The notes: a model not told the origin generated them from the letters alone. 10,961 bases of DNA from an uncultured Collinsella sp. (GCA_902491915.1 CABUJL010000061.1:1-10961), one strand, 5' to 3'; positions 1 to 7,508 are shown, counted from the stretch's first letter. A program made the numbers and translations.

Positions 1-1575
1 ACCGTAGTTGCGGATCGGATAGACCGGTTTGCGGTCGAGCGCAACGGGGCCAGAAAGCGACACGGCGAGGCCCTCGGGGTCGTTGCCAATCATTGTCTTA
101 ATCATGGCCAGGTCACCCGACATCAGAGCGCTATCAAGCTCGTCCTTAAAGGCACTGATCTTGTCCGACGCCTCACCCAGCCGGTCAGAAGCCTTGTTGA
201 CGAGCTTTGCGGCTTTGGACAGACCCTTCGCCAGCGAGCCGGACGCATCGGTCAGTCCTGCTACGGCGCTATCCAAGTCGCCCGAGATCCCGTTCAGGGA
301 ATCCAGAACGCCCGAAATGGTCTTCTTGAGCTCCTTGACCTTAACCGAGAACGTGGAATCGTAGTCGGACTTGGCTCCCGAGATACCCGCCTTGGCATCG
401 GCGATTGCCTGGTCAACCTCGGCACGCGAGTTGTTGACCTCCGCCATGCCGTCCGAAAGGGACTTTGCGGTCGCCGTCAGGTCCTTCGCATTGTTGCGGT
501 ACTCAACGGCGATTCTGCCCAGCGACGTAGCAGCGGACTTGAGACCGTCTTTGAGCTTGTCATCACTCACCTGGTCGGCAAGGCTGCGGAGCCGATCGGC
601 CATCGCATCGATATCGTCAGCACGCGTATTGAGCGCCGCTGCGGCTTCGTTGAGCTGAGACACCGTAAGGTCAACATGCTGATTCGCGGCATCGAATGCC
701 TTCGCAAGCTCGGCGGACACGTTGTCGAACGAGCCCGCGCTTCCGTCAATCGCCGCGTCAACGGCATCGTTGGCGGCCTTGAGCGCTTCCTTGGAATCAT
801 TGATGCCACTCTTGGCGTGCTCCATCAGCTGCTTCGTCGACTCATCAACGGTGCCCGTCTGCTTGAGCATGCCGCCCGCCGATGTCAGCGAATCGGACGT
901 AGAGCTCAAAATGCCCGCGAGCGACGTCGCGCTCGCCTGAACGTCCTGCAGGTCCTCGACCGAATCGCCCAGCGTAGAGGAAAGATTGGCGATAAAGTTG
1001 CTCACCTGGTCGGTGCTCATATAGTCGAGCAGGCTGGACACGGTCTTAAGGCCGATGGTCGTGATGGTCTTGGTAAAGGTCTCGTTGACCTGACTCTGGA
1101 CGGCGCTCGAGCCCTTTTCGGTCACGATCTGGGCGATAGCGTTAGCCTTCTGGTTTTCGTAGAACTCGATATCGGCGTGCTTCACGTTGGTCGAGAAAAG
1201 CGTCATCATGTCGGCGCTAAACGTTTTAGGGATAACGACGGCAGCGTAGTACGCGCCCGACTTAACGCCCTCAATCGCCTTATCGCGGTCGTTGAGGACA
1301 ACCCAGTCAAAGTTCTCGTTACCGCGCAGGGTCGCCGTCACGTTTTCGCCCACGTTGATCTCGACGGGAATCAGGTCGTTCTCGTAGCCCTCATCGGTGT
1401 TGACCACTGCAATCTTAAGGTTGCCGGTATTGCCGTACGGATCCCAGCTGCCGGCGATGTTAAACCACGCGTACAGGCACGGCACGATAATGAGGCCCAT
1501 CACGACGACCATGCCGATCACGGAGCGAGACACGTTTTGGACATCACGCTTAAACAGGTGCAGGATGTTCTTCAT
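1..1575 (-). CDS. YhgE/Pip-family membrane protein, second copy (3' end beyond window)
   Basis: Open frame of 525 codons from an ATG at 1575 to the left edge with no stop, so the C-terminus is missing. It begins MKNILHLFKRD, followed by one hydrophobic segment (about residues 17-38) and the family hallmark WDPYGN (about 44-49). The motif SGAYYAAVVIPKTFS (about 106-120) is also shared with the neighbouring paralogue. Residues about 190-490 are Ala/Ser/Asp/Lys-rich heptad-like coiled coil, predicted to lie outside the membrane. The visible part ends at a PVALDRKPVYPIRNYG segment that in the paralogue directly precedes the C-terminal membrane helices. The start is firm: ATG follows the upstream gene's TAA directly, with GGAGGTGAGG (1581-1590) as ribosome site inside the upstream gene, implying translational coupling. 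YhgE/Pip proteins (Lactococcus phage infection protein, B. subtilis YhgE, related to EsaA) have an ABC-2-like permease fold; the substrate is unknown. Confidence 0.88.
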   Translation of the reverse strand, partial: MKNILHLFKRDVQNVSRSVIGMVVVMGLIIVPCLYAWFNIAGSWDPYGNTGNLKIAVVNTDEGYENDLIPVEINVGENVTATLRGNENFDWVVLNDRDKAIEGVKSGAYYAAVVIPKTFSADMMTLFSTNVKHADIEFYENQKANAIAQIVTEKGSSAVQSQVNETFTKTITTIGLKTVSSLLDYMSTDQVSNFIANLSSTLGDSVEDLQDVQASATSLAGILSSTSDSLTSAGGMLKQTGTVDESTKQLMEHAKSGINDSKEALKAANDAVDAAIDGSAGSFDNVSAELAKAFDAANQHVDLTVSQLNEAAAALNTRADDIDAMADRLRSLADQVSDDKLKDGLKSAATSLGRIAVEYRNNAKDLTATAKSLSDGMAEVNNSRAEVDQAIADAKAGISGAKSDYDSTFSVKVKELKKTISGVLDSLNGISGDLDSAVAGLTDASGSLAKGLSKAAKLVNKASDRLGEASDKISAFKDELDSALMSGDLAMIKTMIGNDPEGLAVSLSGPVALDRKPVYPIRNYG

Positions 1576-4392
1576 TTATGCCTCACCTCCTTTAGAGTGC
1601 TTGCCAAGCGGGGCGGTATCTCCATCATTTGTAGCTGTGCTGTCGCTGCCCTGAGATTTACGATGCGCACCGATATGCGGCAGACGGCTCGTGGGCTGTT
1701 CGCTGTCCTTGGTGCCCCGCTCGCTGGCGTTGAGACCAAACATGCGACGGGCGGCAGGGATGGCAGCCGTGTGCTCGCGCATCTCGCGGCGCAAGTCCTC
1801 GTCCGAAAGCGCCGAGATGCGCATCTGGGTGTTGAGGCTTGCACGGATGTACTCGATGTTGATGAGCCAGCCGCAGATGGCAATGACCGAGATAATCCAG
1901 ATAACCAGCAGAATGATCTTGCCATTGTTGTCGATATCGAGAACCGTCGACAGAATGAAGAGCAGCACCTGCACGCCGACTACAGCAGCGAAACCGCCCT
2001 TGATGTAGTACGGGTAGCGATGCTCAAAGGCGACCGCATGATCGAGCAGTTCGCGACGGTACGAATCGGAATCGAGCATGACGCGCATGGCCGTACGCAG
2101 CGAATAACGTTGGCGCGGCAGGTCGTTGGACTCGCAGATCATGAGGCCCGTCGTGGAAAGCTGCTTATCAAAGAGCAGATTGAGGTTGAGCAGCAACGGG
2201 CGCAGCTGCAGACCGATAAAGAGCGCGATGATAAGGAACACGCCCAGGATGCACAGGTTGAACAGGTAGTTGAACGAATACATGCCACCGACGGTCTCGC
2301 GCAGCAGGTTGATGCCATAGGTGAAGGGCAGCAGCGGATGCAGCCATTGGAAGAAGCCGGGCATCATCTCGATGGGATACATGCCCGACGAGCCGGGGAT
2401 CTGCACAATGACGAGGATGACGCCAATGGCTTTACCGATATGCTTAAAGGTGGTGGACAGCGCATAGATGATATTGACGTAGGTGAACGAGATAGCGATG
2501 CCGCCCAGCACAAAGAGCAGCGGATTGACGCACTGAACGCCAATGACTAGGTCGCCTACCGTAACGATGATGGCCTGGAACGCGCCCAGGATCACCAGTA
2601 GCAGCCAGCGGCCAAAGTAGCCCTGACGCGCCGTAAAGCTACCGATGCCCTCGCGGTCGACCTCGAGTTTGTAGATAGCGATGAGCACATAGCCGCCTAC
2701 CCACAGCGCCAGATTGGTGTAGAAGGGCGCGATGCCCGAGCCAAAGCTCTTGACCGGATAGATTGACTTGGATGTCAGCTCAACCGGAGATGCCATGAAA
2801 TCTGCCACGTCATTGACGTCGACGTCCATGAGGTCGGCTAACTCGCCCATAGACCCAGAGGTCTGCAACGCCGCAATGTCATTGGCGGCGGTCGCGAGCT
2901 TGTCCTGAACCTTGGCAAGGGAGGCGTCGGTTTGGGACAGCGTGGTCTTTGCCTGCTTGAGCGTGGCGCCGAGCTGCGCCAGCGTGCCGCGCGCGCTCGC
3001 TATCGTGGGGGTCATACCCGATACAATGCCGGTCAAATCGCCCGAAACGGCGGCAAAGGAGTCAAGCGCGCTCGAAGCCTTCGGAAGTGCGTTCTGACCC
3101 AGATCGGTCTGAGCCTGACCGAGGGTAGCCGTACCGGTCTGAATTGCCGCGTTGAGTGCGTTGCTCGCGTTCGAGACGGCCGTGGCGTCATTTGCCATGG
3201 CGCTCGACTGCGCGGACAGACTGTTCTTGATACTCTGCAGCTGGTCGTTCTGCTTCTTGAGCGTATCGATCGTCGAGGCGATCAGTGCGTCGATCCGATC
3301 CGATCCCGTCGAGGTATCGCCGGCAAGAATCTGCAGGTGGCCGATAACTGCGGTGTTGTGATCGATCGTTGCCTGGAGAGACTCGAGCGAGTTGTCGATG
3401 CGGGTGGTCGTAGATGTGACCGTGCCCGTCAGCTTGCCGATGGCAGCGTTCGCGGAGGCCGATGTCTTGGTTAGCGCAAGGCCGCCTTCCGAGAGCGCCT
3501 TGGAGAGCGAGGTGATGGACTTGCCAGCCGTGGTACGAGCTTCGCCCAGCAGATCATTACCCTGAGCGATTGCCTGCGTTAGCGAAGGCGCCTGTCCCTG
3601 CAGGCCCGCCAACGCAGCATCGGCCGAAGCAATCGAGCTGCTCGTCTTGTCGATGGCGGTGTTCATGTCGCCGATGGAATCACGCACTTCGCCCAGGGTA
3701 TCAGACGCCTCGGACACCGAGCCCGCCAGCGAATCCTGGGTCTGGGTTGCCTTGTCTTTAAGATCGATGCCAGCATCTTTGGCAATGCCCGCGACGGTCT
3801 CGCCCACCGTGGAGACAAACTCAGAGTTGATCTGCTCCTCGATGGTGTTGGCACCGGTATCGGTGACCTTGGGCGCAATGGCGCTCTTTTTCTCGTTGAC
3901 GTAATAGGTGAGCTTCGGCTGATGGTAATTGCCGTCGAGCATCGAGACGAGATTGTCGGAGAAGTTCTTGGGAATCACGATGGCAGCATAGTATTCGCCA
4001 CTTTCGACGCCCTCTTTGGCATCTGCCGCCGAGTCGACGAAGGTCCAGCCCAGCTGGTCGTTCTCCTTGAGCTGGTCGACCACCTTATCGCCTGCGTTAA
4101 GCTCGCCCACTAGGTCGTTCTGGGTGCCCTGATCGTTGTTGGCGATGGCGATTTTAATGCCCTGGGTATTTCCGTACGGATCCCAGTTAGCAACGATGTT
4201 GTACCAGGCATACAGCGAGGGAATGACGCACACGCCCAGGGTAACCACCAGGGCGACGGGGTTCATAAGCAGTCGCTTAATGTCGCGCTTAAATATCGCA
4301 AAGGAGACCTTTGCGTTGGATAGTTTGCTGCCGAGACTCACGCTTGGACCATCCATCCTGTCGTTGAATCGAATCGTACTATCGACAACCAT
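1576..4392 (-). CDS. YhgE/Pip-family membrane protein, first copy, with C-terminal extension
   Basis: A 938-residue protein from the ATG at 4392. A TTG at 4425 would add 11 residues and an ATG at 4356 would remove 12; none has a good ribosome site, so the start is uncertain, but homology with the paralogue begins only near FAIFKRD. One membrane segment (about 45-64) is followed by WDPYGN (about 71-76) and a YYAAIVIPKNF segment. A long coiled coil spans about 215-515. The ABC-2-like C-terminal part has about five hydrophobic helices between 560 and 732. It resembles the downstream paralogue along its whole shared length. Unusually, a further tail of about 210 residues follows, with two more membrane helices (about 797-819 and 826-846) and a hydrophilic Ser/Lys/Gly-rich end. 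No ATPase or TetR gene is adjacent in the window. Its substrate is unknown; the family assignment is strong. Confidence 0.88.
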   Translation of the reverse strand: MVVDSTIRFNDRMDGPSVSLGSKLSNAKVSFAIFKRDIKRLLMNPVALVVTLGVCVIPSLYAWYNIVANWDPYGNTQGIKIAIANNDQGTQNDLVGELNAGDKVVDQLKENDQLGWTFVDSAADAKEGVESGEYYAAIVIPKNFSDNLVSMLDGNYHQPKLTYYVNEKKSAIAPKVTDTGANTIEEQINSEFVSTVGETVAGIAKDAGIDLKDKATQTQDSLAGSVSEASDTLGEVRDSIGDMNTAIDKTSSSIASADAALAGLQGQAPSLTQAIAQGNDLLGEARTTAGKSITSLSKALSEGGLALTKTSASANAAIGKLTGTVTSTTTRIDNSLESLQATIDHNTAVIGHLQILAGDTSTGSDRIDALIASTIDTLKKQNDQLQSIKNSLSAQSSAMANDATAVSNASNALNAAIQTGTATLGQAQTDLGQNALPKASSALDSFAAVSGDLTGIVSGMTPTIASARGTLAQLGATLKQAKTTLSQTDASLAKVQDKLATAANDIAALQTSGSMGELADLMDVDVNDVADFMASPVELTSKSIYPVKSFGSGIAPFYTNLALWVGGYVLIAIYKLEVDREGIGSFTARQGYFGRWLLLVILGAFQAIIVTVGDLVIGVQCVNPLLFVLGGIAISFTYVNIIYALSTTFKHIGKAIGVILVIVQIPGSSGMYPIEMMPGFFQWLHPLLPFTYGINLLRETVGGMYSFNYLFNLCILGVFLIIALFIGLQLRPLLLNLNLLFDKQLSTTGLMICESNDLPRQRYSLRTAMRVMLDSDSYRRELLDHAVAFEHRYPYYIKGGFAAVVGVQVLLFILSTVLDIDNNGKIILLVIWIISVIAICGWLINIEYIRASLNTQMRISALSDEDLRREMREHTAAIPAARRMFGLNASERGTKDSEQPTSRLPHIGAHRKSQGSDSTATNDGDTAPLGKHSKGGEA
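1581..1590 (-). promoter_or_regulatory. Ribosome binding site for the second YhgE gene, inside the first
   Basis: The minus strand reads GGAGGTGAGG shortly before TAA-ATG. This strong Shine-Dalgarno lies wholly within the last codons of the upstream gene, and the stop (1576-1578) touches the next start (1573-1575). It fixes the start of the second gene and suggests that the two paralogues are made together. Confidence 0.85.
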
Positions 4393-4428
4393 TGTACGTA
4401 GGCGCTTTAGTGCCTCGCGGCACAATGG
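4389..4428. repeat. Inverted repeat over the start region of the first YhgE gene
   Basis: The arms CCATTGT (4389-4395) and ACAATGG (4422-4428) are perfect complements. Inside, GTGCC (4410-4414) and GGCAC (4419-4423) form a second hairpin whose minus-strand loop is GCGA, a GNRA tetraloop. The two foldings share two bases and so partly compete. The element covers both candidate start codons (TTG at 4425, ATG at 4392). It could be an operator or a translational control hairpin; the function is inferred only. Confidence 0.45.
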
Positions 4429-4448
4429 TGCTGAGTTTTGCGGGTAGC

Positions 4449-4484
4449 AATATACTACGAAGATGAGTTAGCGTACAGATGTAC
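4449..4484 (-). promoter_or_regulatory. Putative promoter and operator-like palindrome of the YhgE pair
   Basis: The minus strand has an AT-rich TAGTATATT (4449-4457) that can serve as -10. A perfect 5-bp-arm palindrome, GTACA-GA-TGTAC (4473-4484), sits where the -35 would be. The -35 itself (TGTACG, 17 bp spacing) is weak, as is common for regulated promoters. TetR-type regulators often control YhgE-family genes and bind such palindromes, but none is visible here. The promoter call is inference from base composition and position. Confidence 0.35.
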
Positions 4485-4543
4485 AGTATCTTAAATTCCC
4501 GCAGCTCACAAAACCACAACCCGCACAAACTAGCAGTTCGAAT

Positions 4544-4597
4544 AGTCATTGGGGACGTTCTTAAACGACCAGTCAAACAAGAACGTCCCCAATGGCT
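4544..4597. repeat. Long-stem palindrome of the GGGGACGTTC type (REP-like)
   Basis: The arms CATTGGGGACGTTCTT (4547-4562) and AAGAACGTCCCCAATG (4579-4594) are a perfect 16-bp inverted repeat around a 16-nt loop. The stem extends a few bases outward with G-U pairs and one mismatch. No T-run follows on either strand, so it does not look like a plain intrinsic terminator. I associate GGGGACGTTC palindromes with dispersed intergenic repeats in Collinsella-like genomes, from memory and unchecked. Related fragments occur near 6943-6985 and 7509-7524. Confidence 0.7.
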
Positions 4598-4641
4598 ACT
4601 TTGGACCACGAAGGCGTCGCAGGTTGAGCATAAGTCAGCGA

Positions 4642-4740
4642 AAACGCCCCTAAGCGAGCAAGGTGACGTGAAAGAGGAGGGAAGCGTACTTTGGGTACGC
4701 GACCGACGATTGAACGTCAGATTGCCGCTTAGGGGCGTTT
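4642..4740. repeat. 99-nt nested inverted-repeat structure downstream of htpG
   Basis: Four stem segments nest in order: AAACGCCCCTAAGCG (4642-4656) with 4726-4740, 15 bp perfect; GCAA (4658-4661) with TTGC (4722-4725); TGACGT (4664-4669) with ACGTCA (4714-4719); and GCGTAC (4684-4689) with GTACGC (4695-4700). Small asymmetric internal loops separate them, one containing AGGAGG (4675-4680). On the minus strand the outer stem ends in TTTT, so it could also terminate htpG transcription. Such ordered nesting suggests a structured RNA or a folded palindromic repeat unit; the coding strand and function are unknown. It begins two bases after the htpG stop. Confidence 0.7.
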
Positions 4741-4754
4741 GCAGCGTCGACTAG

Positions 4755-6779
4755 TTACATCAGTTCGCAAATAGCCGCAGCGAAGGCTACGGGGTCCTCG
4801 GGGAGGATGCCCTCGACGAGCAGGGCCTGGTCGTAGAGCAGGCCGGAGTACTGCTTAATCTTGTCGGCGTCGCCCGCCTTCTGGGCAGCGACGAGCTTGG
4901 CGAAGACCGGGTGCTTAGCGTTGAGCTCGAGCACGCGCTGGCTCTTGGGCATACCGTCGGGCGTGCCCTCGGGACCCTTCTGAAGCACCTTCTCCATCTC
5001 GAGCGAAAGCGGACCCTCGGTGGTGATGCAGGCGGGAGCATCGGTCAGGCGCGCGGAGACGGCAACCTTCTCGACCTTGTCGCCGAGCGCCTCCTTCATG
5101 GCACCAAAGAGGTCCTCGTTCTCCTTGGTGGCGTCCTCGGCCTCCTTCTTCTCGTCATCGGTCGCCAAGTCAAGATCGCCGGTCGCGACGTTCTTAAGCT
5201 CCAGGTGACGATCCTCGATCTCAGGCTCAGCGCCATCGGCAACTGCCTTCTCAGCAGCCTCGCGAGCAGCGTCATCCTCGTAGACCTTGGGCATATCGGC
5301 AGCCACGTACTCACGCATGGCCTGGAAGGTGAACTCATCCACGTCCTGCGTCAGCAGCAGTACATCGTAGCCGCGGTCGAGCACGCCCTTCACGACGGGC
5401 ATCTTGGCCAGGCGCTCGCGCGAATCGCCGGCGGCATAGTAGATTGCCTTCTGGCCCTCGGGCATGCCCTTGGCATACTCGGCCAGGGTAATCATCTTTT
5501 GCTCCTTGGCAGACCAGAACAGCAGCAGTTCGGCGAGCTCGTCGGCCTTCATGCCGTAGCTCGAGTAGATGCCGTACTTAAGACCACGACCAAAGTTCTC
5601 AAAGAACTTCTCGTATGCCTCGCGGTCGTTGTCGCGCATGTCCTCGAGATCGGCGGTAATCTTCTTCTCGACACGCTTGGCAATGGCCTTGAGCTGACGG
5701 TTCTGCTGCAGCGTCTCACGCGAAATATTGAGCGTCACGTCGGCAGAGTCCACGACACCGCGCACAAAGTTGTAGTAATCGGGCAGCAGGTCGTCGCACT
5801 TCTCCATAATCAGCACGTTGGAGCTGTAGAGCGCCAGGCCCTTCTCGTAGTCCTTGCTGTACAGATCGAACGGGGCGCGGCCCGGCACAAACAGCAGGGC
5901 GTCGTACTCGAGCGTGCCCTCGGCATGGAAGCTGATGGTGCGCGCGGGGTCATCAAAGTCGTGGAATGTGGACTTATAGAACTCGTCATAGTCCTTCTGC
6001 TCGACATCGGAGCTGCGCTTTTTCCAGATCGGCGTCATGGAGTTGACGGTCTCGAGCTCCTGATAGTCCTCGTACTCGGGCTTGTAGTCGTCGCCAGCGT
6101 CCTCGGGCTTGGGCTTCTGGCGGCTCTTGGTCACCATCATCTGAATCGGGTAGCGCACATAGTTGCTGTACTGCTGAATCAGGCTCTTGAGGCCCCACTC
6201 GGTCAGGAAGCGATCGTAGGTCTCGGCCTCGCCATCGGCGTCGAGCTTCTCGTTCTCGCGCAGTGTGAGGATAACGTCGGTACCGTGCTCGGCACGCTCG
6301 CCATCCTCGATGGTGTAGCCCTCAAGACCGTCGGACTCCCAAACGTGGGCGGTATCCTCGCCATAAGCGCGGCTGACGACCTTCACGTGGCTGGCGACCA
6401 TAAAGGCGGAGTAGAAACCCACGCCAAACTGACCGATGATGTCGACATCGGAGCCCTGTTGCTCGGCGTTCTCGGTCTTAAACTCCTCGGAGCCGGAATG
6501 CGCGATGGTGCCCAGGTTGCGCTCGAGCTCCTCGGCGGTCATGCCAATGCCGTTATCCGAGATGGTAATGGTGCGGGCGTCTTTATCAAAAGAGACGCGA
6601 ATAGCCAGGTCGCCCTGGTCGAGCTTGACACTCGGGTCCTGCAGGCTCTTAAAGTTGAGCTTGTCGACGGCATCGCTCGCGTTGGAGATAAGCTCGCGCA
6701 GGAAGATTTCCTTATTGGTGTAGATGGAGTTGATCATGAGGTCGAGCAGTTTTTTGCTCTCGGTCTTAAATTGACGCAT
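4755..6779 (-). CDS. htpG: Molecular chaperone HtpG (Hsp90 family)
   Basis: A 674-residue cytosolic ATP-dependent chaperone that acts as a dimer on partly folded clients. The N-terminal GHKL ATPase shows E29 and N33 in FLRELISNASDA, D75-G77-G79 in DNGIGM, and the lid motif GQFGVGFYSAF starting near residue 116. A charged stretch (about 215-250) precedes the middle domain, which holds NISRETLQQNRQLK with the conserved catalytic-loop Arg. The C-terminal dimerisation domain ends in a DQALLVEG...DP segment and ELM. It is about 50 residues longer than the E. coli protein (624); the extra length is mostly an acidic linker at about 497-555. The ATG at 6779 has AAAGGA six bases upstream. It is a single gene between the GNAT gene and the YhgE pair, with its own candidate promoter and a hairpin in its leader. 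Confidence 0.97.
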   Translation of the reverse strand: MRQFKTESKKLLDLMINSIYTNKEIFLRELISNASDAVDKLNFKSLQDPSVKLDQGDLAIRVSFDKDARTITISDNGIGMTAEELERNLGTIAHSGSEEFKTENAEQQGSDVDIIGQFGVGFYSAFMVASHVKVVSRAYGEDTAHVWESDGLEGYTIEDGERAEHGTDVILTLRENEKLDADGEAETYDRFLTEWGLKSLIQQYSNYVRYPIQMMVTKSRQKPKPEDAGDDYKPEYEDYQELETVNSMTPIWKKRSSDVEQKDYDEFYKSTFHDFDDPARTISFHAEGTLEYDALLFVPGRAPFDLYSKDYEKGLALYSSNVLIMEKCDDLLPDYYNFVRGVVDSADVTLNISRETLQQNRQLKAIAKRVEKKITADLEDMRDNDREAYEKFFENFGRGLKYGIYSSYGMKADELAELLLFWSAKEQKMITLAEYAKGMPEGQKAIYYAAGDSRERLAKMPVVKGVLDRGYDVLLLTQDVDEFTFQAMREYVAADMPKVYEDDAAREAAEKAVADGAEPEIEDRHLELKNVATGDLDLATDDEKKEAEDATKENEDLFGAMKEALGDKVEKVAVSARLTDAPACITTEGPLSLEMEKVLQKGPEGTPDGMPKSQRVLELNAKHPVFAKLVAAQKAGDADKIKQYSGLLYDQALLVEGILPEDPVAFAAAICELM

Positions 6780-6808
6780 GTGCAGTCCTTTCGCGCTACC
6801 CCCGTCCG

Positions 6809-6833
6809 CAAAAACGGCCCGGTTGCCCGAGCC
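6809..6833 (-). terminator. Terminator-like hairpin in the htpG leader
   Basis: The minus strand reads GGCTCGG-GCAA-CCGGGCC, a 7-bp stem (one G-U pair) closed by a GNRA tetraloop. A single G and then TTTTT (6810-6814) follow at once. This is the form of an intrinsic terminator. It lies 30-54 bases before the htpG ATG and downstream of the candidate htpG promoter, so it may be an attenuator. Alternatively it ends read-through from the GNAT gene. Confidence 0.65.
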
Positions 6834-6863
6834 GCATCGCAGACCTGCTATGTTTAGACTTAG

Positions 6864-6894
6864 ATTTTATAACCCATTAGCGCGCATATATACA
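6864..6894 (-). promoter_or_regulatory. Putative htpG promoter
   Basis: The minus strand carries TTATAAAAT (6864-6872), a good -10, in an otherwise GC-rich region. A weak -35-like TGTATA (6889-6894) lies 17 bp upstream. Start of transcription near 6857 would give a leader of about 78 nt. No CIRCE or HAIR heat-shock operator is visible. Confidence 0.45.
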
Positions 6895-6917
6895 TACGGA
6901 ATCGAAAAACTGTATGT
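6892..6917. repeat. Inverted repeat upstream of the htpG promoter
   Basis: ACATACGG (6892-6899) pairs with CTGTATGT (6910-6917), 8 bp with one G-U pair and a 10-nt A-rich loop. It overlaps the -35 region of the candidate htpG promoter. It could be a regulator site; it matches no operator I recognise. Confidence 0.4.
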
Positions 6918-6942
6918 CCAAACGCTCTGATGCGCCAATTGC

Positions 6943-6985
6943 CAAGGGGTGTCCCCGACTGCCGGCAGGAAAGGAACGTCCCTAT
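6943..6985. repeat. GGGGAC/GGGACGTTCC repeat remnant at the 3' end of the GNAT gene
   Basis: The plus strand has AAGGGGTGTCCCC (a 4-bp stem with a 3-nt loop), then the perfect 10-bp palindrome CTGCCGGCAG (6959-6968), then AAAGGAACGTCCCTA. The last part resembles the arm of the 4547-4594 palindrome with small changes. It overlaps the GNAT stop codon. I read it as a degenerate copy of the same repeat family. Confidence 0.45.
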
Positions 6986-7482
6986 CTGCCATCTACGCGC
7001 TTGGCCATCCAAGCATGGGGCTGGCCCTCGTCTTCGTAGTCCACCGGGGCAATCTGCGTGTAACCCGCCTTGGCATAGAGCGGCAGCACGTATTCCTGCG
7101 CATGCAGCTTAATGAGCTTGGCGCCGGCATCACGCGCGCACGTATCACTGGCCTCGACAATCTTGCTCGCCAAACCGCGACGGCGCATGCTCGGCAGCAC
7201 GGCCACGCGCCCCATAATGTAGGTCTCCCCCGCCGCGACGCCTTCGTCCAAGTCGCACGCCGGCGACACCGAAGCCTCTGCGTCAGCCGCGCGCTCAAGC
7301 TCTTCGGGAAACACGCGCGAGCAACCGGCAAGCTCACCGTCTACATAGAGCGTCACATGGATGCAGTTCGGATCCTCGTCGATAGCGTCGAACTCATTCT
7401 CGTAGCCCTGCTCGTCCATAAAAACGACGCGGCGCACCAACGCCGCGTCATCAAAGCATCCCGTCTTAAGTTGGATATCCAT
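6982..7482 (-). CDS. GNAT-family N-acetyltransferase (ElaA/YjcF-like)
   Basis: A 166-residue cytosolic acyl-CoA-dependent acetyltransferase of unknown substrate. The N-terminal part VRRVVFMDEQGYENEFDAID resembles the R-x-x-VF-x-x-EQ opening of ElaA/YjcF proteins. It is followed by IHVTLYVDGELAGCSRV (strands 2-3), an acidic insert (about 60-85), and the acetyl-CoA motif A, RVAVLPSMRRRGLASKIVE (about 92-110), with the R-R-x-G-x-A pyrophosphate loop. LHAQEYVLPLYAKAGY is the usual C-terminal motif. The ATG at 7482 is chosen because AAAGGG lies five bases upstream; an ATG at 7500 would add six residues but lacks a ribosome site. It begins 39 bp after the phosphatase gene, so it may be read from the same transcript. 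Its last codons and TAG merge into a repeat fragment. Confidence 0.88.
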   Translation of the reverse strand: MDIQLKTGCFDDAALVRRVVFMDEQGYENEFDAIDEDPNCIHVTLYVDGELAGCSRVFPEELERAADAEASVSPACDLDEGVAAGETYIMGRVAVLPSMRRRGLASKIVEASDTCARDAGAKLIKLHAQEYVLPLYAKAGYTQIAPVDYEDEGQPHAWMAKRVDGR

Positions 7483-7508
7483 GGCTGCCCTTTCATTCAA
7501 TGCGAACG

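Noticed and set aside
676..2550. Long plus-strand open frame (624 codons) opposite the YhgE genes
   Set aside because: It crosses the junction of two clearly coding minus-strand genes, has low-complexity Arg/His/Asp-rich translation and no family motif. It is a shadow of GC-rich codon use.
4531..4548. GTTCGAAT, resembling a tRNA T-loop
   Set aside because: The flanking bases do not form a T-stem, and no acceptor, D or anticodon arms can be drawn around it.
4479..4754. Plus-strand 91-codon open frame in the htpG-YhgE gap
   Set aside because: It runs straight through the two palindromic structures, so its sequence is explained by them; it has no ribosome site and no recognisable motif.
4911..6857. 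Long plus-strand open frame (648 codons) opposite htpG
   Set aside because: The Leu/Val/Gly-rich translation is antisense to a highly conserved Hsp90 gene and shows no domain of its own.
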